From: Globisporangium splendens
Taxonomy: Eukaryota; Oomycota; Peronosporomycetes; Pythiales; Pythiaceae
NCBI GenBank assembly: GCA_006386115.1
Contig: VFIW01000032.1
Location: 268,668 to 332,667 of the forward strand
DNA length: 64,000 nt
Reading direction: 5' to 3'
Position 1 is the first letter of the stretch; every line of letters begins with the position of its first letter. The notes beneath the pieces are model-generated. The model saw only the letters and a program-made list of their open reading frames with translations, ran no database searches and had not been told where the DNA came from. This document shows positions 9,141 to 22,200 of the stretch, piece after piece. The translations under genes were made by a program, and so were the position numbers.

Positions 9141-11903
9141 TCATTTCAGGTTGTAATTAAATGAGAACTGACTGAACCGTTTGCTGTGTGATTTCTTGGC
9201 TGTGGCACTCGGGTCGTACACTGCGGACGGCGGACCTTCGTCGATGAACTCGGGATCGACGTATCGCGTGTCCGTGTCGCTCGAGAGCTTTGGTTTCCAG
9301 CGCGCTTTCACCTCTCGCCGCTCCAGCTTTTCCCAGTCGATGTCCTTGAAGAACTCGTTGTTCTTAATGGCTTCGACACCACCGCAATCGGCAGATCCAA
9401 GCCGAGTGTACGGATCTTTGGTCAGTAACCCGCGCACCAGTTCGTACGCATCGCGAGGGAAATCTCTTGGGAAGACCACGTCAGCGTACGCGATCCGACT
9501 CAGCATCTTGTGCTCATTCTCGTCGTAGAATGGAGATTCACCTACAAGCATCTCGTACTAAAAGGGCACAGCAAAACACCAAGATCAGTACAGTACAACG
9601 ACCTCGAAATATAGATACACAGCACTCATGACTTACGATAACAATCCCGAGACTCCACCAGTCGTATGCTTTGCCGTAGTTTCGCGATCCATCTGAGTTT
9701 TGAGCGAGCGCTTCAGGCGCAACGTACTCTGCTGTACCCGAGAGCGTCTTCACCCCGTAGCTACTACCATAAATATGCTGCTTGGAGAGTCCAAAGTCGA
9801 CAACACCAATGTGGCCTTCGTCGTCGATCATCACATTCGACGGCTTCAAATCGCGGTACAGAATGTTGAGCTCATGAAGGTATGAGATCGCCAGCACTAG
9901 TTCTGCCCCGTACAGCTTCGCGTCTCGCAAATCGATCTTGCCCTTCATATTCAGATGGTAAAAGAGGTCGCCTGCCGCGTAGTACTTCATCCCCAAGTAC
10001 AATCGCTCATTGGTCTGGAATGCGAACACGAGACTGCAAATGTATGGATGATGGATGCGCTGCAGGATCTGGCGCTCCTCCATGGCATTGATGATATCCG
10101 ATCTATCCATATTCGTCTTTTTGATAATCTTCAGCGCAAACACCCGGCCATCTTTCTTGAATCGCACCAGCATGACAGCGCCGAAACTGCCCTTTCCAAG
10201 AACACTCAGCATTTCGAAATCCTGGATCGTTAGTGCTTCATGCTCACTGCCATCCGAGTACGTCGACTGGTCGGCCCAAGTGTCGTCAACAGATTCACCT
10301 CGCACTGATCTGCCTGAAGACGTGATTTCAATCTCTGTAAACCCGCCGCTGGACAGAGACACTGCGCTGGTGTCAAATCTGTTCGGCGTCAGTTGGGTGA
10401 TTTTGGGTGACGGCGACTCGATCGCTTCATTCATTGACGGAATAGGAAGAATGAGCTCACTCAGAGGTCGATGCTGATTTTGCGCTTGAGCAGCTGCATG
10501 CGCATGAACTTGATCGATACTGCTTGGCGCAACGAGATTCGTCTCGGATGGACCTTTTTCACTGGTCGACAGGCTCATAAAGTAGTGCTCCAACGCGATC
10601 TGAACATCACCTCCTGCACCATCCAAGACACTTGCCAATCGATCGCGCGAAACGTCATTGCCGATAATGCTTGCCATTTGGTCAACTTTCGCGTCATTGA
10701 TGATGATCTCCTCGTTGAGAGCATCGCTCTTTGTCTGCGCGAGCAACATCAAACCAAAGTTAAACACGTCTTCATATGCAACCGCAAAGCTGTTTAAGCG
10801 AATAAACAAAAGCTTCAAATCGCACCTGCTGCTTCACCTGCTCCAACGAGATCTCGTGCATGTTAATGCTGTCGAAAGACTGCGGTGTGCCCGCGACATT
10901 GATCGTCAGGTGATTGATATTAACTGGATCGTTTGGCTGCGGTAAGCTCTGCATCGCGTTCTCTGTGAGCTTTGCATAGAAGTAGAGTCTCTGGGAAGGT
11001 CTACACAAAGCACAACACGCATTAGGACGACGTGAGCGCACGAAGAATGATTATATCAGAACCACCAACTTTCACGTACGCTTTGATGCGCTCAAGACCG
11101 AGAAAGCAGCGATGGACACTCGTGTTGTAGCTGCTCATACCAACGGGACGCTCATCGCGCATCACGATTTCCTTGTCTTTCCATCGGTAGCTCGTCAAGA
11201 AGAAGTAATCCCCTGGTCGTAAGTTTCTCCCCAACGGGAGCCCACGCACGACGAACTTATTGCGGTCGTCCTCCGACGGTGGCTTCCACTGCAGCACTTT
11301 GTTCAGCTGATTTGCCTTGAGCCAAAGACCGTTGCACTCGAGCGTCACGATATCGCCATTTGTGAAATACGGGCGCTGCGCAGCCGTCGACGGCGCGCCA
11401 TAGAACGTCGCGGTGCGCCATCCGCGCTTGCGCAATCGGATCGTCAGGAACTTCTCATTGCTCGGCGTGAGCATATCGTAGGCAGCGAGTCCTCGCGTCA
11501 ACGTCGCATAGTACGCATCCGTTTTGCTGATCATACCCGACTCGTAGCGCGAATGCAGCGTGAGGCTCAGTCCAGACTGGATCACCGGCACGTAGCTCCC
11601 ACTCGCCGTGAGATTCAACATCGGATCTTGGTTGTTGCCGCCGCCGCGCGCCGCAGCAGAGTCGCCGCGCTCCCGACCTTCATCGGTTTCCTGGACGCCG
11701 ACTTCCATAAAGTACCAATTGAGCGCCGCGCTCACGTCAAAGCCGCACACATTCAGGCACGTGAGGATCACGCTCTGCGGAACGTGCTCGCCGAGGATCG
11801 TGCGCATCAGCTCGACGTCGCTCTCCTGGGACGCGCGCAGCGTGCCCGACGCCGACGGCGGCCGCTGCGGCGACTGCTGCTGCCACATCCCCTGTGAGTT
11901 CAT
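9141..11903 (-). CDS. AGC-family protein kinase with N-terminal UBA-like modules
   Basis: Four exons on the minus strand: 11903-11080, 11000-10848, 10789-9637, 9557-9141, totalling 848 residues; the total is divisible by three. The 10848/10789 junction (donor GTTGGA) is the least certain. The catalytic domain starts near residue 517: GKGSFG, FALKIIKK, YRDLKPSN, DFGLSK, activation segment TLSGTAEYVAPE, then DWWSLGIVIYEML across the last intron. An AGC C-terminal tail follows, ending in a hydrophobic motif FSQFSFNY, so activation by a PDK1/TOR-type input is plausible. Upstream are two UBA-like three-helix segments (about residues 29-70 and 370-415) flanking a domain of about 200 residues that I cannot name. 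It should phosphorylate Ser/Thr; substrate unknown. A very similar kinase-only reading would be S6K/PKC-like. Confidence 0.88.
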
Positions 11904-11950
11904 CGTCGTTGCTCTGGTGGTCGTGCGGGGCGAGAGCGGGGATCAATTCT

Positions 11951-11956
<6 letters not shown>

Positions 11957-11981
<25 letters not shown>

Positions 11982-11982
11982 A
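11957..11982. repeat. (GA)n microsatellite in the kinase/IML1 divergent promoter region
   Basis: Uninterrupted GA run lying about 50 bases upstream of the kinase start. Purine/pyrimidine dinucleotide tracts recur upstream of several genes in this window. Confidence 0.85.
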
Positions 11983-12554
11983 AGGAGAAGGAGAAACCCT
12001 GGACGCGTGTATATGCGCGCGCACGAGGGGGGAGCTGCGCGCAATCAATCCAATCGACGCACACACAGGCCACTTGCGCGCACTTGCCGGGCGATAATGA
12101 TAATGCGGGTCGTTTACTGTTGTTGGCTTGTTTCGGTATATCCGGACTGAATGCGGTATCCTCCTGGCTCTGACGGACCAGACAAGAGCGAAAAAGCATG
12201 CTTTTGTGTGCAAGCAAATATAGATTTCCATTTCAAGAGTAGAGAGACTGTCGGGTCAATTGGCAATTGGTTTGTTCTCAGTATTCTTTGCTTGACCCAA
12301 CTTAACCGAATCTTGACTTTAGGAAGAAAGCACTTGAGCTGTGCAGTCATGGGAAAGTCGCATTCGTACTTTATAAAAAGTGCACAGTACTGTTCTCCCC
12401 TGTGTAAACGGATGTTGAAGTTTCAGCGGGCTTTCCACATTTTCAACCAACCCAACCCTTCTTCACCTCCTTTAGCATCCAATCGGATCGCTCTTACGCA
12501 TCTCCACACACCGCAACAGTCTTTCTTCGACGAAGCGTCGTGTCGCCCCGTTTG
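11983..12554. other. Divergent intergenic region
   Basis: Separates the minus-strand kinase from the plus-strand IML1 gene. No coding region seen; expected to hold both promoters. Confidence 0.5.
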
Positions 12555-12571
12555 CCCATTTGGCAAGAACC
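12555..12571 (+). promoter_or_regulatory. Possible Inr-like element before IML1
   Basis: CCCATTTGGCAAGAACC resembles the oomycete initiator plus CA-containing flank, about 32-48 bases before the chosen ATG at 12603. Weaker match than those at 7891, 31654 and 38366. Confidence 0.3.
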
Positions 12572-12602
12572 GCACAGCGGATCCACAGACGAAGCCGGCG
12601 GC

Positions 12603-15600
12603 ATGCGGCGCGCGAGCCGCAGCAAGCGCAGCAGCAGCGCGCGCAGCGCCAACGAGCGCGAGACGTTCTCGCTCATGGTGCACGGCCCCGAGTACGGCGC
12701 CGGAGAGGAAGTGGTGATCAACCCCGAGTGCTTCCCGCAGCTCAAGGTCATTTTTGTGTCGCGCAGACTTCAACTCGTGACGAATGTGCCATTTTGGACG
12801 CGGTTTATGATTGCGGGTGTGTAACGTACGGTGAATAACGTGGGCTTTGTGGATGCTGGATGGTATGCAGGTACACGACCTCGTCGAGATCTCGCAGCCC
12901 GACCGGGACCATCAACGACTCGTGCTCCAGGTGGCATCGCTCGTACCCGTGCGCGGCAAACTCCAGGTGCGCGCATTAGTGCGCTTTATTCACAACTATG
13001 ACGAGGCGCTTATGCAAACGTTTACTGGTGCGTGAATATGCAATGCAATGCAGATCAGTTTGCTGAAGGATATCGCAGCGCAATTTGGATTCGAATCACT
13101 TCTCCCGGTCACGGTCGTGAAGGTGGACCCGCGCGATGTGACCGTGGATTTCATTGAGCTGACATTCAAAGACCAGTTTCTCTCTCGCGCTGACATTTGG
13201 CGCTTCAAGGTGTCGATGCTCGGCAAGTGCGTGTACGTGGGCAAAAACGTCGCGTGTCTCGGGATCCGGTCACAAGTCGAGGGATTGCTCGCGAATAACC
13301 AAGACGTGTATTGCGGTGTCATCGGCGCGGATACCAAGATGATCGTTCGATCGCGGTCCAGCCGGTTGTTTTGGCTCGTGCAAATGAGCGCCGAGATGTG
13401 GGAATTCGCGCCAGACGGTGAGCTCTACTACGAAAAGCTACTGAATCGACTCCTCTGTGTGATGATCAAGAAGTGGAACGAGAGCTCCGTGAGCCACTCG
13501 GTGACCATCATTGCATTTTCCAGAAGCTTTTACGACAAAAGTCAGTTCCCAGATGATTACAACCCGCTAAACCTTCCATTCTCGGAGCCCACTCGCCAAG
13601 GATTTGGTCCAGGGTGCACTCCATTGGGCACGGAAACGGCGAGCGGATATGGACCGACAGTTCACGTCGACCCGGTCACAGGACGGTACTACGAAGACTT
13701 TTACAAAGTGCTGGTCATGAACTATACCGGTCCGGATTGGAACCACTTGCTGGGGATCCTGAAACGCGAGTTTGCGACCTATCACAAGACCCACCGCTGG
13801 CGCTCACCAGAAGAAGTTATTCCAGCTGAGTATAAAATCTACCGGTGTACGAAAGGATCAAGAGCATTGGACCATTCTGCGGGAGATGCACCTTCAAATG
13901 AAAGGCATGAAGGCGAAGAGAAGCTGAATGGCGGTGACGACGCTGAAGAGAACGCCAGTGAGCACTATGTACAATGGACAACTCTGCCGTATGGGATCCC
14001 GTCCCGTGCGATGGATGGAAATATCCTCGAAGCCATCAATGTCACGCTGAACATACTTGATAAGCACTACATGGACCGCGACTTGAACCGGACGGGGCAA
14101 AGCATTGTCATGATCACAGCCGGGTGCAGTATTTTCAACGTCGACAAGCGCCTCGCTCAAATCACAAAGCAGCGCATGATGGACAATGGGGTTGGCATGG
14201 ACATGATCTCACTGACGACGCCGCCCATGCACGTCGTTCCGTTATTTATTTGCCAGAAACCTAGTGCACACGACTTGTCTCCACGAGAACAATACCCGAT
14301 TGACGACCAATCGGTCCGACGCCAACGAAAGTACTCAATTAGTTCGGACCACCTGAACTCACTGGAGGCGTGTCCGCTCCGAGGACTTGAACGGGAACTC
14401 AGCGACTTTGTGCAAGCAAATTGGGGCGACGAGCAGGAGAATCCACTACTAAACGCAGACGCCGATGGTCACCCAGAGGACGATATGGACGACGAAGGAG
14501 AGACAAGAAATCATCACGAGCAGCGAGTATTCAGCATTCCGCACTGGGTAAACATAACCTTCTTGGACTTTGATTGCCAGTGTGGGGGCAACTCTTCCGC
14601 TCGAGACCGGCGCCGCTTTCCGCGCCAAAGTCCGCTCGCATCATCTCCTACTCACGAAGGCTCTTCGCGAAGTCAGTACAGCAACAGGTTGCTGTCACAT
14701 CGTGCCCAAACTTGCGAATGCCAGAACTATTTGAACCAGCGGTTCCTTCCCCTACCTCCATTTCGGATGTTTGACGTCACTGCGCCAGCTGAGAGGCTCT
14801 CGTTCCCAGTGTCCCTCAAGAATGTGATCAAAGGGTACCCACGAAACTTCCAAAGCGGCGACAGTCCTGTGAGTTCCAGTAGCGACGAAACGCTACACAC
14901 TGACCGACTCCAGCGAAGACAGTGCCTCTCGGATGTCAGTGACGCTGTCAGCTCAGGTCCTTCGATCCTGCCTATCAATCAGATGCAAATCAGCCGCTCT
15001 CCAGATTACGAGTTTGCATTCTCGCCGCGTCTAAAGCAATTCTCAAGTACCCTCGGTACAAGCATATTGACCCGTGAGGCTTTCCAAGAATACGATGCGG
15101 AGGTGTTCTGTCCAGTTGCACCGATAGGTTCGCAAGCTACTGACAATGAGGGGCGAGGCACATCTTCTCCGCAAAGATATGATGATCAGCAGGATCTCAC
15201 GAGCGCTACATTTAGCGGCGATATGAATCCACCCGACTCAGCGTTTCCATCACGAAGCGGAAAATGGAGCTCGGTCTCTCACCATGGTGGAGGAACTAAG
15301 AAAGGATCATTTTCTCGAGGAAGTAGCAGTCTGATCGTCTCTCTGCTCTCTCCACGAAACGAGAAAACCATTATCAGTCAACAGCACAAGACTCCGACCA
15401 AGTCACCGCAACCGTTTAAGCGGGTGTCAGCGACAGACAGTTTACCGGTAGCAAGTAATGCGGCATCGACTACAGCCACCCTTCCGACTCCGATTCTCAA
15501 GCCGCCTGTGACGAGAAACAGCATAGTGCATCCGAAACACAATTTTCACTTCCAGAAACAGCGCTCAGGCAGCGACACCACCGAAAGAGCAGCAAGTGAG

Positions 15601-18018
15601 TTGTTGTTGGCAGATTCCAGCTACACAAAACCACCAAAGGCACTCAAACCAGGTGGCTCAGGTCATTGCTTCGAGAGCCAGACTACACGCTACAGTCATG
15701 GAATGCCGTCAAACTCTTCGGTGGAGAGAATTCTGGGAAAGTCCTTCGATTCGTCACGGCACATTTTGGGATCTCGGGCAACGCAGCAAAACACTGAAAA
15801 TAAGAGTAGTTCTCGTCTTGCGCGATCGAGAACTTGCACAAGTAATGATGAGCCGTGTGGTACTCCTCCCCTGGCGCCGACGCCAGAGTTGCGAGATCCG
15901 AGTTTTGGCAGCCTGTCAAAGTCCATGACGATGATAAAACCGCAGCCTGCGTATTACAACGAGTTGCTGCAACGCTCGCCTCCTCCGTCAGGAGGGATGA
16001 CACCTCAGGCATTGTCTTCATACGAAGATGGTACAATGACTCAGCGTCAGTTGTACAGCTCGAGTGGCCATCAGGGTGTCAGTCGAGGCCACTCGGAAAT
16101 GCTTTCTTCGTCACTGGCGTCTGCGTCGATGGCTATGACTCCCGCGCACTCCTCACTAGGAAGGCCGAGAAGCAACAGCTCTACGAATCCATTTAAATAC
16201 TCGACCGACACACTGGAAATAACCTCCCAACAACGGCTGACAAGTGATCGAAGACGATGGAGCCACCTGTTCCCAGTACTGACAAGCAGTCAGCAGTATC
16301 AAGCAACTGCCACAGGAAATCTTGGCGAGGGGTACCAAAATGGCGGAATCAAAGCAATTCACCTGGGTCCAAATTGGAAAAGCCTGACTTCGCCTGCTAT
16401 TCTGCCGCTAACAACGGATTACTATCCGTCCGCGAAAGATCTGCGAACTAGCTACACGGAATCGTTTTACACGCTTACGTTGCCGTCGACGATGTCGGAG
16501 ACAGTACCAAAGTACACTGATCACGACGAACTGCTGATTGAAATGGTATGTCAGCGGCTTGCAAGTGATTTTCAGCTTGTTGCTATGGACTCGAGCACGG
16601 ATTTGGATCCAGCGCACCACCATGTGCCAGCAATAATCACCAATCGCGGTCCAAGTGGAGAATCGCGATCCCCGAATAACACGATTATCTACTATCTCAG
16701 CATGGGACATCGTATTCACCAAATGATTTACGATCCAGAGCTACAAACGATCGATGTCAAGCGCTACTTCCGACGCGATATTCAAAGCCAAAAGAACGAT
16801 CCAAAGAAGTACTGCTACTCTCTGTGGGTAGATTTCACCAACTCATTTCATCCACTGCAGCAAACTTTCCATGAGTACCCTCAGCCAGAAGAGAACTGGA
16901 ACCTGCTGGACCATTTGCTGTGTGGCTACCAAGACGACATGTCCGATTTCACGAAATGCCGACGCATTCGATTCGCGATCATGCCACCGGTCGATATTAC
17001 GTCCCCGTCCAACCAAGGCGCTGTCTCATTATCTGTGACGAGATACGTCGAAAAATTCAATAAGCTGATCGAGTTTTTTCAAGGGCGCATCGCACCATCT
17101 GAAGATGGTGTTAAGGAGAAGATTTTGATCAAGATAGTTGACAATGTTGGTGCTAATCGTGGTGGGAACGAGCCTAAACTGCCACAGCAGCCTGGTACCC
17201 TGAGCTACAAGATCTGTTGCAAATCCTCGTCGTGCTCGTCGTCTCGAGTGAAAAGCGAAGATACGAGAGCCGAGTGGATTATGATCCATTTGGAAGACAC
17301 GATGCATGTGTCGCGAAACTACCATCTCGACATGCGCTGGCTGGCATGCAGTGGGATTGTGGCTGACGAATTTGTCTCGATGTTGAAGCGCAAATGCAAG
17401 CAAGCAGGTCTGGAAGTGCGCCGTGTTCCAGAGTACTCACGCGTTTCGTTCCTCCAGATCCACCCGCTCATTGCGCCGATTTTTCTGCCAGTCCCGCTTC
17501 GCATGTTGCAAACACCATGCCCTGCCTCCGAAGGCAGCAATAGCAGTAGTTCCGACCACCACCACCGCAAGTCGCTGATCACGATGCTCGTGGAGAAACT
17601 GGAGTTCGTCCTTGACGACGAGCGTCTTGCAGACTCCAATGGCATTGGGTATGGCTTAGGCATTGAAAAAGAAGACCGCAAGAAAACCAGCACTGGATTT
17701 CCCGGGAAACCTCGTTTCCCAAAGCGATCGTTGTCGAGTGCTGCTCGCATGATGGCCGAGCGATGGCGCACACGAGGATACAGGCAATACATGCACCGCT
17801 CCGCGCCTGTGTTTTTGCGTCTCATTCACAATGGCTTGGTCTGGATTCCAAGTTACGATTACGACGAGAAAAGCGACGCTCGACGGGTGGAAGAGCTCTT
17901 CAAAGAGATTTGCAATGTGATCCAAGCGAGTGCCACGCTCCAAGGTTTGGTCGACTCCTGCTGTTGCACGGAGGCAGCGTGGCAGCAAAGTGAGAAAGAA
18001 CCTGCGTCTTCAGCTTGA
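12603..18018 (+). CDS. IML1: IML1/DEPDC5, GATOR1 complex subunit
   Basis: IML1/DEPDC5 with NPRL2 and NPRL3 forms GATOR1, the GAP that switches off Rag GTPases and so TORC1 at the lysosome/vacuole when amino acids are scarce. Three exons, 12603-12746, 12871-12966, 13054-18018, give 1734 residues. 12603 is the first in-frame ATG. The N-terminal IML1 signature is clear: VDFIELTFKDQFLSRADIWR, CVYVGKNVACLGI, RLFWLVQMSAEMWEF, GELYYEKLLNRLL. A low-complexity Ser-rich region of several hundred residues follows. Then come YYLSMGHRIHQMIYD (near 1215), YVEKFNKLIEFFQGR, and the C-terminal block AEWIMIHLEDTMHV with LDMRWLACSG (near 1485). Between those last two only about 80 residues occur and I see no convincing DEP fold there. 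The gene ends 239 bases from the convergent Tyr/Gly-rich gene. Confidence 0.92.
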
Positions 18019-18256
18019 CCAAACCAACAAACGACTGGAAGACTCGAGTGCTGCTAAAGCCAACGACAGCAAGGACTACAAGGTATTCTCTCGTTCAACA
18101 TCCATGGCATTATACTTCGTATTCGTTTACACCCACTTTCTTGCTTCAAACGCTATCTTGTTGCTGCATGCACAGCATTGCAGACTTACTTCACAGACAC
18201 TTTTTTTTGCTGGCGAAATGATTGGTTACAGAGCATTCCCAGGTTGAAACAACAGC

Positions 18257-18901
18257 TTACTTTGACGCAGGAGCTGGCGCAGGAGCAGATTTCTTGGCAG
18301 TCGTCGCAGCTTCGGTCGCTGGCGCCGGGGCTGGCCACACTTTCTTTGCAGCCGCAGCAGTCGCCAATTCAGGAACAGCAGCTGGAGCCGTCACAGTGGC
18401 AGTAGGAGGCGGAACGGTGGTTTGCTCTTTTGCGAACGCGAATCCAGACGGCGAAGTTGCTCCTCCACTCACAAACGCTTCTGGGTAGTAGTAACCGGCA
18501 CCGCCGCAATTGAAGTAACCTTGAGGGTACGAATAGTATCCGTAGGGGTATTCGTAGCCAATGCCGTGTCCATAATCGCACGAGTTGCCACTACCGTAGC
18601 CTCCATAGCCGTCGTAGCAGCCATAGTCGTCGTAGCCGAACTTGTAGTCATTGTACCCGCAACCGCCATCGTAACCACCACCATAGCCGTAGCTGCCGTA
18701 GTGGCGGTCGTGCTTCTTGTGGTCGTCGCAATCGTGATCACCATAGGACGGATAGCCTTGGGCTACCAGGCGACGGTGTTTGCCATGCTTTCGATGATCC
18801 ATGTGATGCTTTCCATGGTGGTGGTGTGCTTCGGCGCCATCGAATTGAGCAGCCGCCACGATGAGACAAAGGACGAGGATACCGACGAGCGCTTTCTGCA
18901 T
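18257..18901 (-). CDS. Secreted His/Tyr/Gly-rich repetitive protein
   Basis: A single-exon ORF of 214 residues starting at the ATG at 18901. A clear signal peptide (MQKALVGILVLCLIVAAA, likely cut after FDGAEA) is followed by a His/Lys-rich stretch (HHHHGKHHMDHRKHGKHRR). Then comes a Tyr/Gly/Asp-rich region of about 100 residues with YGGYGSG- and YGYYSYPQGY-like units and scattered Cys, and an Ala/Pro/Lys tail resembling disordered linkers. No enzyme domain is visible. Composition suggests an extracellular structural, adhesive or cell-wall-associated protein; metal binding by the His-rich segment is possible. Convergent with IML1. Its upstream region is interrupted by a retrotransposon about 290 bases before the ATG. 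Function is inferred only from composition. Confidence 0.75.
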   Translation of the reverse strand: MQKALVGILVLCLIVAAAQFDGAEAHHHHGKHHMDHRKHGKHRRLVAQGYPSYGDHDCDDHKKHDRHYGSYGYGGGYDGGCGYNDYKFGYDDYGCYDGYGGYGSGNSCDYGHGIGYEYPYGYYSYPQGYFNCGGAGYYYPEAFVSGGATSPSGFAFAKEQTTVPPPTATVTAPAAVPELATAAAAKKVWPAPAPATEAATTAKKSAPAPAPASK

Positions 18902-19179
18902 GATGGAGACGATCTGGAGCTTGCTGAAAAGTGGGCTTTGAGCTTGTGTCGACGATTGGGAAATTGGAGACTGAACAAAACGAGATCGACGGCAAACTTC
19001 AACTCGGCGGCTCCTCTAATGCAGGTGGTGGTCCTGAGAGACGCATGCTCACCGGAGCGGGTCAAATCAAAGTAGACAGATGAGAGAAAACGCGCCAAGA
19101 GAAAACAAACTCACTTGAAGAGACTGATGCTACGACACTACCACTGTGAAAATCGGACTTGCATCAAACCCTCGATTTG

Positions 19180-19193
19180 ACATTGTCCACATT
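19180..19193. repeat. Candidate target-site duplication, 3' side of LINE
   Basis: ACATTGTCCACATT, identical to 24504-24517. It lies just outside the 3' end of the minus-strand retrotransposon. Confidence 0.55.
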
Positions 19194-19297
19194 TATCTTT
19201 ATAAGGTGAGGTATATTTAGGTTCATCTTCGTGACCTACAATATCCATTCTCCTACCTAATCTTCATTACGAATTTCATCTAGGAGTGTAAATGTGT

Positions 19298-22200
19298 CTA
19301 TAGCGCGGATTGCAATAGATCACTTCTGAATGCTAAATAATCTTTGACCAGGATGGCATGTTCTCTTGGTCCTATGTGAGGCTGCCTTGTGTTGTCCAAT
19401 GACCTTGGGTCTTCCGAACTTCGCATAAGCCAATGCATGACGTCGTTGTCAAGATCCTGGGTGAGATTGTTGAAAGCAGCTCTTTGAGTTGGGAAGTGAA
19501 CCTGCGTTGAGGTTCTGGTGTCCATGGCTAGGTTGGCAGCTGAGTCCGCCATCTTGTTGAAGGCACGGTAGTGATGGTACCATCCTCGGATGTCGATGCA
19601 ATCCGCGAGTCGTCGACTTGTCTGGTATAAACGTGCCAATCGGTGCTGTCGAGGGGACCGATGCATTCGCTGTTGGGAGATAATGAGTGCACTGTCTCCA
19701 ATCACGTACAACGGTTCGAAGTGACTGCGTTGGGCTTCTCGGAGTCCGTGTATGAGACCCCAGTACTCGGCAAAGTTGTTGGTCGTGTCCTTCCTGCTAT
19801 ACGCCATGCTCGCGGCCCAAATTAAACTGGCTGTGTGCGAGTTTTCATGGACACGCACGATAATGGATCCAGTCCCTCCTGGTCCTGGATTGCCGCGTGA
19901 TCCACCATCGAAAAACAACAGGTAAACGCCGCGAGTATCATTTGGAGTCAAGGGGATGGCGTCGGTTTGGCTGAGAAAGCAGTCGACATATGCCTTGAGA
20001 ACTGCTGCAACCGTGTGACCGTCCGAGTCTCCAGCTTGCGCTTCAGCGAGTCGTGTGAGGTTTCGCATTCCTGCCTCTAATCTGGTCATCATGATCGCCA
20101 TCTCAGCAGTCGATTTGATTGGATCCGAATCCATGCGTCGCAGATGCGCACACCAAATGGCTTGTATGAGCGACGCGCTCATATATCGCCACAGCATGTG
20201 TGCGACGGAATAGAGATGATCTTGGAGATGTTCATTGGAGAACTTGTGTCCGATAATGTGTCTCTTGATCGTGGTCCATGCATGCCTTGGAGTATCTGGT
20301 AGATCCAGACTGAAGATCCAGATTGCGGGGTCGTGACCAGGAGTGATTCCGATCTTCGCCCATAGCGCATAAAAGTAGTTCCACACCAGTTTGGCTTTCG
20401 GACACTCCCAGAATAGATGTTGAACAGAAGATTGGACAACTTGGGAGCATTCGGGATTCGAGCAGGATAGATCAGCTTTCTCATAGTTCCACATGGAGAG
20501 TCGGTTGGCTTTCAGCCGGAGAAGAGTCTGAGCCGTATAAACAGTAATCCCTGGGATGTTGTGTAATTCGCTCCACTGGATTAATTGCAGTCCTGGCCAC
20601 AGAGATCCTGCTGTATGGACAGCTTTGTTGACTGCTGCATCTCGAGTATCTTTGCCAATTTGTGTCCTCGTTGCTGCAACTTGTTGCCGATAGAAAGATC
20701 TGGTCGTATTGTATCGTCCGTTGCCACCCCATAGTTGCACGATTCTTGTGAAACGTGGATGTGCATGGAACGACACCTTCTGCCCGTTCAAGTCTCTTGT
20801 TGCCATGATGTCACAGTCCGTTGCGGAGTGAACTGTATGCGTAGCTTTGACTAGGGTCGTGTCGACGTGGGTCAGAGTTGCTTCACTGGTGTGCAGATGC
20901 CATTCGTGGTTGTAATGACGTTGCCCGTTGTACAGCCGAAGCACATTTGTTTGCTGTGGTCGATACAGAAGCTGTGGGAAGTTGGATACCAACGTAGCAT
21001 ATAACCGCTCGAGCGCTCGAATAGACGGCCGGGAGAATCCGGAGATTCCACATGTTGGGATGAAGTTAAGCACTCCTGGTTTTATCCACTCCCATCGAAG
21101 TATGTCGCCCAGTTGTGCTGTTCCGACTGATAATGATGTGCGAGCAAGCTTGTAAGGGGAGCCGTTGGAATCAAGAAGCCACCCATCTGCAGTCGAGGTC
21201 ATGTATGGCAGCCATTCTGCACAGAATGTCCCGCGTAGCTTTCGTCCTTCAGCGATGATACCTGGAAGCCTGTCAGACATTTTAGAGCTGAGGTCGATCT
21301 GGAACACATCGCCGTCCCATTGAGTCTGCACAATTGTCGACTTGAAGTGCTCGTAACACCAACGTACATTATCACGTTCTCTGGGCTCATAGGGTCGAGA
21401 ATGGAGCGACGCACATAATGCTGCGCCAGTTGTCCACATGTTATCACGAAGCTGGGGTGGCCGCCTTGGAATTGCATCGAGCGGCGTGATGTACGTCGAA
21501 GAAGCCCTTGTGTTGTGCAGCAAGATTTCCCCGATGACCTGATCGATGTGAGAGGTAGTGATTGCCCATTTGGAGACTGCTGTGGCACTCATCGTCATCA
21601 GCTCAGTTCTGATGTTGGGTACTGACAAGCCTCCATTCATTTTTTTGAGCTCAGTTTGTTCTTCCTTCATCCACGGTTTCGCAGGCTTACCATTCCTTGA
21701 GCCCCAGACAAATTGTTTCACTAGGTCGTGTAGCTGATTGACAATAGCCGTAGAGGGCCAGGAGTGCCTGGCCACGTAAAGCACTTTGGGTATGATGACG
21801 GCACTGGCAATTGCTGCGCGTTGGGCGACAGAGTGAGTTTTGAGACGCGCAAGTCGAAGTCTGACACGTAAGGCTTGGATGCACTTGGACCAGTTACTTG
21901 CATTCGAAGGCGTTTGTCCGACTTGGATGCCGAGGTAGCGGCAATGTTCCTCGCGTTGTAGCACATGAATGTCACTGACTGACTCTTCGGTGGAGCTGTA
22001 TTCCTTGTTCAGCGGTAATACTGCAGATTTGTGCCGATTGACTCGAAGCCCAGAAGCTGCTCCATATTTGTCCAGGATTGCAAACACGGCGTTAATATCC
22101 TTGGGATCGCTAAGATAAATGGTCGTGTCGTCTGCGTATCCTCCAAGTCTGACCTCAGTTGCGCATCCTGCTGCCTGGAGTTCAACGCCGTGTATTTCGT

